DNA from: Nocardia albiluteola
GTDB taxonomy: Bacteria; Actinomycetota; Actinomycetes; Mycobacteriales; Mycobacteriaceae
DNA length: 64,000 nucleotides
NCBI RefSeq assembly: GCF_018860155.1
Contig: NZ_JAHKNI010000004.1
Location: forward strand, 186,001 to 250,000
Direction of reading: 5' to 3'
Shown: positions 16,046 through 24,386 of the stretch, piece after piece
Numbering within the stretch: the stretch's first letter is position 1
How the letters are laid out: the number at the start of each line of letters is the position of its first letter
Notes under the pieces: generated by a model
Seen by the model: the letters and a program-made list of their open reading frames with translations, nothing else
Database searches by the model: none
What the model was told of the DNA's origin: nothing
Program-made: the position numbers and the translations under genes

Positions 16046-18124
16046 TCAGGAAATCGGCTTGGTCAGGTCGTAGACCGTGGTACCGCCGACGGTGGTCGCG
16101 GTGTAGTGCTGTTCCACCCAGGTGGTGATCTGCGATCCCACACCCGAATCGCCGCCGCCCGGGCCGTGGCCGCCACCGGCGATGAAGTAGTGGATATCGC
16201 CGTTGGCCACGTACTGCTCGAACTGGGCGAGGGTCGGTGACGGGTCGCTGCCGGTGAAGCCGCCGATCGCCATGACCGATGCGCCGGTGGACAATTCGAG
16301 GCTGCCCGCCGATTGGGAACCGATCGCCGCGGCGGCCCAGCGGTAGTTGGAGCTGGATTTCACCAGTTGCTGCAGGGCGGTGTTGTTGTCCGAGCCGCCG
16401 CCGAAGCCGCCCTGACCATCGGGCGCCGCACCATTACCCGAGGTCGTCGTGCCCAAGGCAGCTGCGCCCGGAGCCCCGCCTGCGCCGGGCGCCTTCGAGC
16501 CTTTCGTACCCGAAGCCGCGATCCCCGAGGCCGTCGAATCGCCTGTGCCGGAACCGCTGTGCCGAACCCACGTCCCGCCGCCGAATCCGCCCGGCCCGCC
16601 GAACCCGTGTCCGGCAGTCGGGCCCGAGGTCGGGATCGATCCGGTGTGCACCGTGGCCACGGTGTCGATGGTGTACGCGGTGGAGCCCGCCAGTCCGAAC
16701 AGCAGGCCCGCCGCGGCGACGATCACCGTGAGCCGGCCCAGCTGATGCGCGCCGACGATGAGGACGGCCGCGACCACGATCGAGCCGATGAGCACGATCC
16801 AGCGCAGCGCCGGATACCACTCGGGCGTGCGATCCAGCAGCACGAAGTTCCAGACTCCGGTGGCGGCCAGCATCGCGCCGAGCACGCCACGCGCCGCGAA
16901 ATGGCTCCTGCCGCGCCATAATTCGGTGACCGCGATGCCCAGCAGCGCCGCGACGGCGGGCGCCAGCGCGATCATGTAGTACGGGTGGATGGTGCCCTGC
17001 ATGAAGCTGAAGACGATGCCGGTGACCAGCAGCCAACCGCCCCACAGGATCAGGCCCGCCCGGGTACGGCCCGTGCGCGGCGTGCGGCGCGTGAACCACA
17101 GGCCCGCAAGCAATCCGATCAGCGCCGCGGGCAGCAACCAGGAGATCTCGGTGCCGAACGACGCGCCGAACAGGCGGGTGATGCCGGTGCTGCCGCCGAA
17201 TGCGTTACTGCCGCCGCCCATTCCGCCGCCACCGCCGTTGCCTTCGCCGCCGAACACCCGGCCCAGGCCGTTGTATCCCAGGGCCAGCTCCAGCAGGCTG
17301 TTGTTCGTCGAGCCGCCGATGTAGGGCCGGGATGCGCTGGGCCACAGGGCAACCAGGGCCACGAACCAGCCGCCGGATACCACCATCGCGACGCACGCGC
17401 CCAGCAGTTTCACGATCCGGTGCCGCAGGGCGATCGGCGCGGCAACCAGGAAGACCAGCCCCAGTGCGGGCAGCACCAGGAAGGCCTGCAGCAGCTTGGC
17501 CAGGAACCCGAAGCCCACCGCGACGCCGGCCAAGGCCAGCCAGCGCCCGCTGCCGTTCTCGGTCGCGCGCACCGTGCAGTAGGCGGCCACCACCAGCAGC
17601 AGAACCAGTAGCGCGTCCGGGTTGTTGAACCGGAACATCAGCGCGGCAACCGGGGTGAGTGCCAGCGCCGCACCGGCCAGCAGACCGGCGGCCGGACCGC
17701 TCCAGCGCCGCACCGCCGCGTACACCAGCGCCACCGAGGCCACGCCCATCAGGGCCTCGGGCAGCAGCATCGAGAACGAACCGAAGCCCAGCAACCGTCC
17801 CGACAGGGCCATCACCCACATCGCCGCGGGCGGCTTGTCGACGGTGATGGAGTTGCCCGGGTCGAGCGAGCCGAACAGCAGCGCCTTCCAGCTTTTCGTC
17901 CCGGACTGCACCGCCGCGGCGTAGAAGTCGTTGGCCCACCCGTTGCGGGTCAGACCCCACAGGTAGAGGAATGCGGCGGTGACCAGCAGCGTCCACAGGC
18001 AGGGGCGGGCCCAGCGCGACTGGTCGCGCGGTCCGCACACCCAGCGGCGCCACGACGGGCGCCGCGGCGGGTCGATTCGTTCGACGGGTACGCCCTCGCG
18101 TACGGGCGCGTCGGTGATCGTCAT
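16046..18124 (-). CDS. GT39 (ArnT/PMT-like) membrane glycosyltransferase 1
   Basis: 692 residues from ATG 18124 (GAGAGG before it). TM1 is followed by NGWANDFYAAAVQSGTKSW and a loop with ITVDKPPAAMWVMALSGRL, the first-loop acidic and VDKPP motifs of GT39/GT83 polyprenyl-phosphate-sugar transferases. About a dozen TM helices follow, interrupted by a Gly-rich loop, then a Gly/Thr/Ser-rich linker and an external C-terminal domain (SVMAIGGFTGSDPSPTLAQF, IHYFIAGGG). Probably transfers a lipid-linked sugar to cell-envelope glycan on the outer face. Site B lies 62 bp upstream. Paralogue at 18481. Confidence 0.85.
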   Translation of the reverse strand: MTITDAPVREGVPVERIDPPRRPSWRRWVCGPRDQSRWARPCLWTLLVTAAFLYLWGLTRNGWANDFYAAAVQSGTKSWKALLFGSLDPGNSITVDKPPAAMWVMALSGRLLGFGSFSMLLPEALMGVASVALVYAAVRRWSGPAAGLLAGAALALTPVAALMFRFNNPDALLVLLLVVAAYCTVRATENGSGRWLALAGVAVGFGFLAKLLQAFLVLPALGLVFLVAAPIALRHRIVKLLGACVAMVVSGGWFVALVALWPSASRPYIGGSTNNSLLELALGYNGLGRVFGGEGNGGGGGMGGGSNAFGGSTGITRLFGASFGTEISWLLPAALIGLLAGLWFTRRTPRTGRTRAGLILWGGWLLVTGIVFSFMQGTIHPYYMIALAPAVAALLGIAVTELWRGRSHFAARGVLGAMLAATGVWNFVLLDRTPEWYPALRWIVLIGSIVVAAVLIVGAHQLGRLTVIVAAAGLLFGLAGSTAYTIDTVATVHTGSIPTSGPTAGHGFGGPGGFGGGTWVRHSGSGTGDSTASGIAASGTKGSKAPGAGGAPGAAALGTTTSGNGAAPDGQGGFGGGSDNNTALQQLVKSSSNYRWAAAAIGSQSAGSLELSTGASVMAIGGFTGSDPSPTLAQFEQYVANGDIHYFIAGGGHGPGGGDSGVGSQITTWVEQHYTATTVGGTTVYDLTKPIS

Positions 18125-18186
18125 GGTGGTCCTCTCGTTGTTACCACGAGCATCGGCCGCCGCAATGGGCTGAGAATTGGTCCGTC

Positions 18187-18203
18187 CTGTGCGGCCCCTG
18201 TGA
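18187..18203 (-). promoter_or_regulatory. Direct-repeat site B: TCACAG-N5-GCACAG
   Basis: On the minus strand TCACAGGGGCCGCACAG, identical in half-sites, spacing and orientation relative to the gene as sites A and C. It is 62 bp upstream of the first GT39 start. Confidence 0.65.
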
Positions 18204-18352
18204 GGACGGAGATCACATTTCCGGGTCCTGTGGGCTGTTTGCGGGCGTGCGCGGGAAACAGCCGCCGGGCGCGACATCCCCCATTAACCTGGCGATTCGA
18301 TATTTTCCCGCCCGGTGGGCTATCGTTTCTTCTCGTCGCGGGAACGCGACAT

Positions 18353-18425
18353 GCGGATGTAGCGCAGCTGGTAGCGCATCACCTTGCCAAGGTGAGGGTC
18401 GCGGGTTCGAATCCCGTCATCCGCT
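18353..18425 (+). tRNA. tRNA-Gly (anticodon GCC)
   Basis: A complete cloverleaf of 73 bases: acceptor stem GCGGATG/CATCCGC, D arm with AGCTGGTA, anticodon stem TCACC/GGTGA around loop TTGCCAA (anticodon GCC at 18386-18388), and T arm GCGGG-TTCGAAT-CCCGT. The discriminator base is T at 18425 and the CCA end is not encoded. It stands alone, between the two GT39 genes, on the opposite strand. Confidence 0.96.
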
Positions 18426-18434
18426 CAATCGCGC

Positions 18435-18467
18435 GAAACCCCCGTCCGGATCCTGGACGGGGGTTTC
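18435..18467 (+). terminator. Terminator downstream of tRNA-Gly (possibly bidirectional)
   Basis: Arms GAAACCCCCGTCC (18435-18447) and GGACGGGGGTTTC (18455-18467) are perfect 13-bp complements with a 7-base loop. It starts 9 bp after the tRNA and ends 13 bp beyond the stop of the convergent GT39 gene at 18481, so it can serve both. Confidence 0.85.
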
Positions 18468-18480
18468 GTCATTGTCGGGG

Positions 18481-20517
18481 TCAGGAGAGCGGGGCGGTCA
18501 GGTCGTAGACCGTGGTGCCGTCGATCGTCTGCGGGGTGAAATGAGCCTTGACCCAGGCGGCGATCTCGTCGGACGCCTGACTGCCGCCGGACGAGGCGCC
18601 GCCGCGCATGCCGCGCATCATCGCGGCCGCGATGTAGTAGTGGATCTTGTGTTGCGCCACAGAGGTTTCGAACTGCTGCAGCGTGGGGGCCGGGTCGGTG
18701 CCGTTGTAGCCGCCGATGGCCATGACCGGATCGCCGGTGGCCAACTGGTATCCGGCCGCGTTGTCGGAGCCCGTGGTGGCGGCCACCCAGGTGTAGCCGC
18801 TCGCGTTCTTCTTCAGCGCCGCAACGACGTTCGCGCTCGGGGTGGAGCTGCCGAACATGCCTCCCGGGCCGCCGTGGGCACCACCCGGTGTGGTGCCGCC
18901 CGTCGTCGAGCCTGCCGCGGTACCGCTGTTCGTCGAGCCGCCGCGGGCCTTGCCCGAGCCCGCAGCACCTCCGAAGGCCGCCGCATTCCCATTGCCCCGC
19001 ACCGGATTTCCGGCCCCGCCGTGCCAGCCACCCCGGCCGCCGTGACCGCCGGGCCAGCCCGCACCGTCCGGACCCGCCGACGGCATCGCACCGCTGTGCG
19101 TGGTCCCCACGGTCGCAATCGAATACGCGGCGGACGCGGCCAATCCGGTGGTAACCGCCAGCAGCAGCGCGACTGTCGCCATCGCCTTCGGCAGCCGATC
19201 GGCCACGAGCAACAGGACGCATCCGAGCACGGCGGCCACGGCGATCACCGGCGCCAGCCACGGCAGCCAGTCGGAGGTGCGGCGCAGCAGCACCGAGGCC
19301 AGCGCAGCGGTCACCGCCAGCGACCCCGCCAGCACGATCCGGGAGCGAATATCGCTGCGAGACCGCCACATCAGCGCGCCGCCGACCCCCGCTGAGCCGA
19401 CGATCGCGGGCGCCAGCGCTACCGTGTAGTAGGGATGCAGAATTCCGTTCGCGAAGCTGAACACGCCGCCGGTGACCAGCAGCCAGCCCAGCCACACCAG
19501 CAGCGCGGCCCGGGTCCGGTCCGTGCGCGGTGCCCGCCTGGTCACCCACAGCCCGGCCGCGCCCAGGAGCAGCGCCGCCGGGAGCAGCCACGCGATCTGG
19601 CCGCCCATCTGATCGCTGAACAGCCGGTTCCAGCCGACATCGAAGTTCGTATTGCCCAGGCCGCCGGTCTCATTGCCGGTCAACCGCCCGACGCCGTTGT
19701 AGCCCAGCGCCAGTTCGAGCACGCTGTTGTGCTGCGAGCCGCCGATATAGGGCCGCGAACCCGCGGGCCACAGGGCGACCAGCGCCAGATACCAGCCCGC
19801 CGACACCACCATCGCCACCGCCGCGGCCATCGTCTGCAGTAGCCGCTGCCGCCAGGGCCGCTGCGCCGCAATCAGATACACCACGACGAGGGCGGGCAGC
19901 ACGACGAACGCCTGCATCATCTTGGCCAGGAACCCCAGCCCGACGAAAACGCCTGCGAGCGGCAACCACCATGCGGCAGAATCCTTTTCGACCGCATGCA
20001 GCATGCAGTACGCCGCGACGGTGAGCAGCAGCACCAGCAGCGCATCCGGATTGTTGTAGCGGAACATCAACGCCCCCACCGGAGTCAGCGCCAGCGCCGC
20101 CCCGGCCGCAATCCCCGCCCAGTGCCCGCTCACCCTGCGTACCGAGGCATACAGCACCGCGACCGCCGCCACCCCCTCCAGCGCCTGCGGAACGAGCAGA
20201 CTCCACGCATTGAACCCGAACAGCCGCGCCGAGATATCCATCACCCACAGCGCCCCCGGAGTTTTGTCCACGGTGATCGCATTGGCCGCATCACTGGATC
20301 CGAACAGCATCGCCTTCCAGCTCGCCGACCCGGCCTGCACGGCTGCGGCATAGAACTGATTGGCCCACCCGCTGGCCCCCAGATCCCAGAGATACAACAC
20401 CGCCGTCGCCGCCAACAGCGCCGCCAGCGTCACCCGGCGCACCCACCGCGGATGCCCCGCCGAGGGCTCCGCAGGCGCACGCACGTCCACCACAGTTTCC
20501 AGCAATGTCGAGGTCAC
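18481..20517 (-). CDS. GT39 (ArnT/PMT-like) membrane glycosyltransferase 2
   Basis: 678 residues from GTG 20517. Same architecture as the neighbour at 16046: first TM, ASGWANQFYAAAVQAGSASW, ITVDKTPGALWVMDISARL, a conserved FRYNNPDALLVLLLTVAAY segment, about a dozen TM helices, a Gly/Ser/Thr-rich linker and an external C-terminal domain (MAIGGYNGTDPAPTLQQFE, KIHYYIAAAM). The loop motif reads VDKTP in place of VDKPP. The frame is open back to 20595, but site C (20562-20578) lies there, favouring the later start. The two genes are likely old duplicates. Confidence 0.84.
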   Translation of the reverse strand: MTSTLLETVVDVRAPAEPSAGHPRWVRRVTLAALLAATAVLYLWDLGASGWANQFYAAAVQAGSASWKAMLFGSSDAANAITVDKTPGALWVMDISARLFGFNAWSLLVPQALEGVAAVAVLYASVRRVSGHWAGIAAGAALALTPVGALMFRYNNPDALLVLLLTVAAYCMLHAVEKDSAAWWLPLAGVFVGLGFLAKMMQAFVVLPALVVVYLIAAQRPWRQRLLQTMAAAVAMVVSAGWYLALVALWPAGSRPYIGGSQHNSVLELALGYNGVGRLTGNETGGLGNTNFDVGWNRLFSDQMGGQIAWLLPAALLLGAAGLWVTRRAPRTDRTRAALLVWLGWLLVTGGVFSFANGILHPYYTVALAPAIVGSAGVGGALMWRSRSDIRSRIVLAGSLAVTAALASVLLRRTSDWLPWLAPVIAVAAVLGCVLLLVADRLPKAMATVALLLAVTTGLAASAAYSIATVGTTHSGAMPSAGPDGAGWPGGHGGRGGWHGGAGNPVRGNGNAAAFGGAAGSGKARGGSTNSGTAAGSTTGGTTPGGAHGGPGGMFGSSTPSANVVAALKKNASGYTWVAATTGSDNAAGYQLATGDPVMAIGGYNGTDPAPTLQQFETSVAQHKIHYYIAAAMMRGMRGGASSGGSQASDEIAAWVKAHFTPQTIDGTTVYDLTAPLS

Positions 20518-20561
20518 ACCCCCAGCCTGCGGACCTTCCGTGGTTCCCAGCTTTGTCGCCC

Positions 20562-20578
20562 CTGTGCACTCCCTGTGA
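20562..20578 (-). promoter_or_regulatory. Direct-repeat site C: TCACAG-N5-GCACAG
   Basis: On the minus strand TCACAGGGAGTGCACAG, 44 bp upstream of the GTG start of the second GT39 gene. Identical half-sites and spacing to sites A and B. Confidence 0.65.
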
Positions 20579-20734
20579 GCCCCGGCGTGCATCACTTGCC
20601 GCGACCAGGATCACCTGTATTGCGGTCCATTCGACTTCGGGTGGATCGAGACTGAACCTGAGCTCCAAGTCTGTCGCCATCTCCGGTGGTTCGATGCGAT
20701 CATAGAAGGTTCGGAACACTCGAGAGGGGAACGC

Positions 20735-20950
20735 GTGTCGGAGCTGGCAACTGTCTACCGGTGGAACATCCGGAACGGAACCGGCGTCCTCACCCGGTCG
20801 GACGCGCCGCCGGCGTGGTTTCACCTGTCCACCGTCGAGGGGGATCCGCTCTCGTTGCATGAGGGCGATCGGGTGGACGTAGAGATCGAGAGCGTACCGC
20901 AGGGGGAATACACATGCAGGGCTATATCGGTGCGCAAACACGACGGATAG
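20735..20950 (+). CDS. Small cold-shock-like (OB-fold) protein
   Basis: 71 residues from GTG 20735 with GAGAGGGG upstream. The pattern YRWNIRNGTGVLTRSDAPPA, WFHLSTVEGD and LHEGDRVDVEIESV follows the cold-shock domain plan (G-x-G-x-L, a F-x-H strand, then E-G-D-x-V), though the RNP1 aromatic cluster is degenerate. May bind single-stranded nucleic acid; role unknown. Its last 37 bases overlap the next gene. Confidence 0.65.
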   Translation: MSELATVYRWNIRNGTGVLTRSDAPPAWFHLSTVEGDPLSLHEGDRVDVEIESVPQGEYTCRAISVRKHDG

Positions 20951-21361
20951 CCGCAGCCGTCGCGGCGGTAGTCGCGGTGCTCGTTGTGTATGTTCCGGCG
21001 ACCGCCTCACCGGGATCGAGCCCGGGACATTACGACTTCCACCCCAACGACACCCGGTACCAGTACGCCGGTCCGCACGGCACATTCACCGGCGACGCGA
21101 TCTACGCATTCCAGAATCCCGACGGCGGAAATCGATTGATTTGGTCATTGCGTCTGTCGCCGTACGTCCGGGAAGCGCGGGTACCACGACCTGCGCCCCG
21201 AAGTGCCAGCGGACTATTGGTGGCATTCCGTCGTGACCGGTCTTCAACTCGACACCCTGTACCGGCTGTACGCCCGCTGCGACTTCACCGCGACCAACGG
21301 GGACGTGACGTCCCCAGGATCGGTGGAGTACACAGTGCAGTTCACAATGCACTCCCGTTGA
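20914..21361 (+). pseudogene. Secreted protein gene with an internal frameshift
   Basis: ATG 20914 follows GGGGGA. The N-terminus has a basic start and a clear signal peptide (IAAAVAAVVAVLVVYVPATA, cleavage near residue 32), then HYDFHPNDTRYQYAGPHGTF and LIWSLRLSPYVRE. Around 21165-21182 the sensible reading moves to the +1 frame: YHDLRPEVPADYWWHSVV, LYARCDFTATNGDV and VEYTVQFTMHSR with a stop at 21359-21361. As sequenced the first frame continues as Arg/Pro-rich nonsense to 21414. I see no family match. Either a real mutation or a sequencing error. Confidence 0.6.
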
Positions 21362-21386
21362 TCACCCTTCGTTGTTTCCCGCGCTG

Positions 21387-21550
21387 GTCAGCTCAGCAGC
21401 AGGTGGACCTGTAGTTCGCCGACCAGGAAGCCCAGGATGCCGCCGATCGCCACCAGCTTCCACTCGTCCTGTTTGAAGCGCTTGGTATTCGTTGTCGGTC
21501 ATCAGGCAGGTCTTTGCCGCGCCCAGGTTGCGCAGGTCGAGGGCGCGCGT
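21387..21550 (-). pseudogene. Fragment duplicating the 3' end of the DUF445 gene
   Basis: The first 90 or so bases are nearly identical (two differences seen) to 23073-23165, which encode the C-terminus VAIGGILGFLVGELQVHLLL of the intact DUF445 protein. Further on it matches the region up to about 23250 but with a roughly 20-bp deletion, several changes and loss of frame. It has no start of its own. It is a relic of duplication or recombination, on the same strand as the intact copy and separated from it by the pentapeptide-repeat gene. Confidence 0.85.
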
Positions 21551-21614
21551 CCCCGAAAGGCTGGGTGACGCCCGCTGATACTCCATCGATCAGACTCCCA
21601 TCGTCGGCGGGTGG

Positions 21615-22778
21615 TCACGATGACTCCTTCGAAGGCGCCTTCACTGCAGACGCTTCCGTTGTGACGCCATCCCACTGCCGTGCGTCTGCGACTACGGACA
21701 AACGGACCAAACCGTCACGGCGCACCGGCTCCCATCCTGGTGGCAGCTGGATCTCCCGCTGTGGATTCACTTGGGTGTTGTAGAAGGCCACCGTCGGAGG
21801 TACTGCGGCGAAGCGCATATCCAAATGTCCCTCGAAGCGAACACGGAAGAGGTCCAGCGGCCCCTCGAAAACCACTTCCTGGAAGTCCGCGTCGCTTTCG
21901 AACACCGCCTGCTTGAACGTGGTCTCCCCCATGAAGCGAGTACCCGCGAAGTCGGCCAGCCCGCCGAACCGCATTTCATTGAACCAGACGCGATCATGAA
22001 AGACGGTGTCGCGGCACCGAAATCGGCCGTCTCCGACAGTCGCCGCTGTGAACTGCGCAGGTCCGGTTGTCACGCAGCCGCCGAGATCCGTGTCGTCGTG
22101 GAACGTAGCATTCCTCATGGTGAGCGAACCAACCTTGCGGCCCGACAGATCGAAGTGCGCAACGCAAGCGCCCGTGAGGTCGAGGTCATAGCTGGGACCG
22201 GGAGAACTCGCCGGCGGTAGCAGTTGCGCGACGAGTCGTTGGGCGGTCAGCCGAACTTGAAGTTCCCGCTCGGCTTCTGCTCGGTCCGGTACGGCGTCGG
22301 GTTTCTCGCCAGCCGCATGCTCCCGGAGATATTCCGGATGGTCGAATGGACGACGCAGATAGGAACAGATCACGTCCAGCACTGTCTGCGTGTAATCTCG
22401 TCGACCACGCGAAACACCAGCGAGCGCATGCAGCGCGCCGACCCGCACTTGATCGGCATCGGATCCGAGAAGCTCCACCGATTTTGCGAAGCGTTCGTCT
22501 GTTACCCGGTCCCGGTCACGCTCAGCCCGCAGCAACTCCAAATTGTACCGCTCGCGCTCAGTACGCTGTCGATCCTCCTCCACCCTTCGGCGTCGGTCGT
22601 TCAACCATAAGGCGTACAACGCGATGACCGAACCTGCTGCCAGTCCACCGGTACGCAGTGCGTCGGAGTGGCTCGTGGTGGAATCGGCGAGCAACAAGCC
22701 GCTTACCACGACCAACAACGACACTGACAGACCCAAGGTCAAACTCAGCGGCGACCTCAGCCACGAACGCCCACTCAT
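21615..22778 (-). CDS. Membrane-anchored pentapeptide-repeat-like protein
   Basis: 387 residues. Two N-terminal TM helices (LTLGLSVSLLVVVSGLLL and GGLAAGSVIALYALWL) lead into a charged coiled coil (RRRRVEEDRQRTERERYNLE), a helical segment (RFAKSVELLGSDADQVRVGALHALAGVSR, quoted in part) and then pentapeptide-like repeats such as LTGACVAHFDLSGRKVGSL, RDTVFHDRVWFNEM and AGTRFMGETTFKQAVF. The architecture resembles actinobacterial pentapeptide membrane proteins of unknown role. It sits between a DUF445 fragment and the intact DUF445 gene, as if inserted. Confidence 0.8.
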   Translation of the reverse strand: MSGRSWLRSPLSLTLGLSVSLLVVVSGLLLADSTTSHSDALRTGGLAAGSVIALYALWLNDRRRRVEEDRQRTERERYNLELLRAERDRDRVTDERFAKSVELLGSDADQVRVGALHALAGVSRGRRDYTQTVLDVICSYLRRPFDHPEYLREHAAGEKPDAVPDRAEAERELQVRLTAQRLVAQLLPPASSPGPSYDLDLTGACVAHFDLSGRKVGSLTMRNATFHDDTDLGGCVTTGPAQFTAATVGDGRFRCRDTVFHDRVWFNEMRFGGLADFAGTRFMGETTFKQAVFESDADFQEVVFEGPLDLFRVRFEGHLDMRFAAVPPTVAFYNTQVNPQREIQLPPGWEPVRRDGLVRLSVVADARQWDGVTTEASAVKAPSKESS

Positions 22779-23073
22779 TGGCTGAACCCTACCTGCGCTC
22801 CTGGATTCACGGAGACCACTTCATCTCCGGCCGAGCGGCGACCAACACACGGATGTTGTGCGCCACAGCGCATCTCGCCCTGCAAACCGCGTCACAGGCG
22901 TTGAGAACACGCCCACCTCCGGTGCGCCGGTATCACCACGGCCTCCCTACACAAGGCTATGGTCGGCTTGAGGTGGAATCCGTTCTTCCGCTACATCTTC
23001 CGGCCAGCGGCACCGGTAGTGCGGGGTGGCGACAGAATTGCCCGGGGACGGTCGCAACCGGTGGTATGAGCTG

Positions 23074-24288
23074 TCAGTTCAGCAGCAGGTGGACCTGTAG
23101 TTCGCCGACCAGGAAGCCCAGGATGCCGCCGATTGCCACCAGCTTCCACTCGTCCTGTTTGAAGGCCGGGCGCAGCAGGCCCTCGTACTCGTTGTCGGTC
23201 ATCAGGCGGGTCTTCTCCACGACAAGGGTGCGCAGATCGAGGGTGCGCATGGCGTGCTCCTCGAATCCGGCTGCGGCGCTGCGGATGTAGGCGATCATCT
23301 CCGGCGCCATGTCGCGTTTGAGGGCGGTGATGCTGTCGCCGGCGACCAGGGTCACCAGCGGTCGCGCGGGTGCGGACTGGGCATCGATGAATTCGCCGAT
23401 CCTTCTGGAGAGGATGGAGGTGAGGCGGTCCGCGCGATGGCCGTTCAGGACGGCCTCGAGCATCTTTGCCGGGGTGAGGATTTCGGTGGCGATCAGGTCG
23501 GCGTAGTCGTTGCAGACCTGTTCGCGGCGCCGGTGGAACAGGCCCTGCCACGGCACGATGCCCAGCACTCGGCGCCGGTCGACCGGACGGAAGATCATCT
23601 GCAGCGCCAGCCAGTCCGTGGACAGGCCGGTGAGGCCGCCGAACAGCGGCATCAGCATGGGGGAGTGGGTGAATGCCCAGGTGAACATCTGCACGAAGCC
23701 CAGCACCGTGCCGAACAGCAGCCCCGAGCGCACGATGAAGCGCAGCTCGTGATGCCCCACGTGACGCACCATCTTCACCAGCAGCGCCTTGTCGTTGACC
23801 AGGGTGTCGATGGCGATGGACCGCAGATCCATCACCTGGTCGAGGTTCAGGCGCAGGTCGGTGACGATGTCCTCGATCAGCTCGGGCACGTCCCGCTGCA
23901 CGCGGGCGATCATGGCCGTGCGCGCGACCTGCGGCATGGTCACCCAGATCCGCGGTTCGTAGCGCATCATCAGCTGATTCACCATGCGCGCGATGGCGTT
24001 GTCCAGGGGTTCGCGCAGGGTGGTGGTGAGTTCGGCGACGTCGACGCGGCCCAGCAGTTCCTGCGGGTCGATCAGCCGGGAGAACATCAGGTCGACCGCG
24101 ATCGTCGCCATCCGCGGCGCCGCCTTCGGGATCACTCCCTGCCAGCCGAACCAGGGCCGGATGCCGACGAACTCGAGCGGGCGGCACAGCATCTCCACCG
24201 CAACTAGCTTGGTGGTCCAGCCGATGAGCGCCGCCACGACCGGTATAGAGCAGTAGAGCATCCAGTGCTGGAGGAAATCGGCGATCAC
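23074..24288 (-). CDS. DUF445-family membrane protein
   Basis: 404 residues from GTG 24288. An N-terminal TM (MLYCSIPVVAALIGWTTKLV) is followed by the family pattern AVEMLCRPLEFVGIRPWFGWQGVIP, a long helical soluble part (RLIDPQELLGRVDVAELTTT, VMDLRSIAIDTLVNDKALLV), a second hydrophobic pair near LFGGLTGLSTDWLALQMIFRP, and the C-terminal membrane hairpin GGILGFLVGELQ. DUF445 proteins have no established function. The 295-bp gap to the pentapeptide gene holds nothing recognised. A 3' fragment of this gene is repeated at 21387-21550. Confidence 0.85.
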   Translation of the reverse strand: MIADFLQHWMLYCSIPVVAALIGWTTKLVAVEMLCRPLEFVGIRPWFGWQGVIPKAAPRMATIAVDLMFSRLIDPQELLGRVDVAELTTTLREPLDNAIARMVNQLMMRYEPRIWVTMPQVARTAMIARVQRDVPELIEDIVTDLRLNLDQVMDLRSIAIDTLVNDKALLVKMVRHVGHHELRFIVRSGLLFGTVLGFVQMFTWAFTHSPMLMPLFGGLTGLSTDWLALQMIFRPVDRRRVLGIVPWQGLFHRRREQVCNDYADLIATEILTPAKMLEAVLNGHRADRLTSILSRRIGEFIDAQSAPARPLVTLVAGDSITALKRDMAPEMIAYIRSAAAGFEEHAMRTLDLRTLVVEKTRLMTDNEYEGLLRPAFKQDEWKLVAIGGILGFLVGELQVHLLLN

Positions 24289-24386
24289 GCGGCCGATCCG
24301 AGCCGGAAGAAGCTAGCGAAACCCACCGCGGAACTGTAGCGGGTTCTAGATCTGGTCCGGCGCTTGGCCGGCGGTATCCGCGCCGC

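Noticed and set aside
18190..18340. Possible riboswitch or leader between GT39 gene 1 and the tRNA
   Set aside because: No conserved aptamer core could be recognised; only site B and tRNA promoter sequence are expected here.
20914..21414. Full-length secreted protein in frame 0
   Set aside because: The last 75 residues are Arg/Pro-rich without protein-like pattern, whereas the +1 frame is convincing, so I treat it as frameshifted.
22800..24187. Alternative minus-strand frame across the DUF445 gene
   Set aside because: His/Pro/Arg-rich shadow; the DUF445 frame has clear hydrophobic segments and family motifs.
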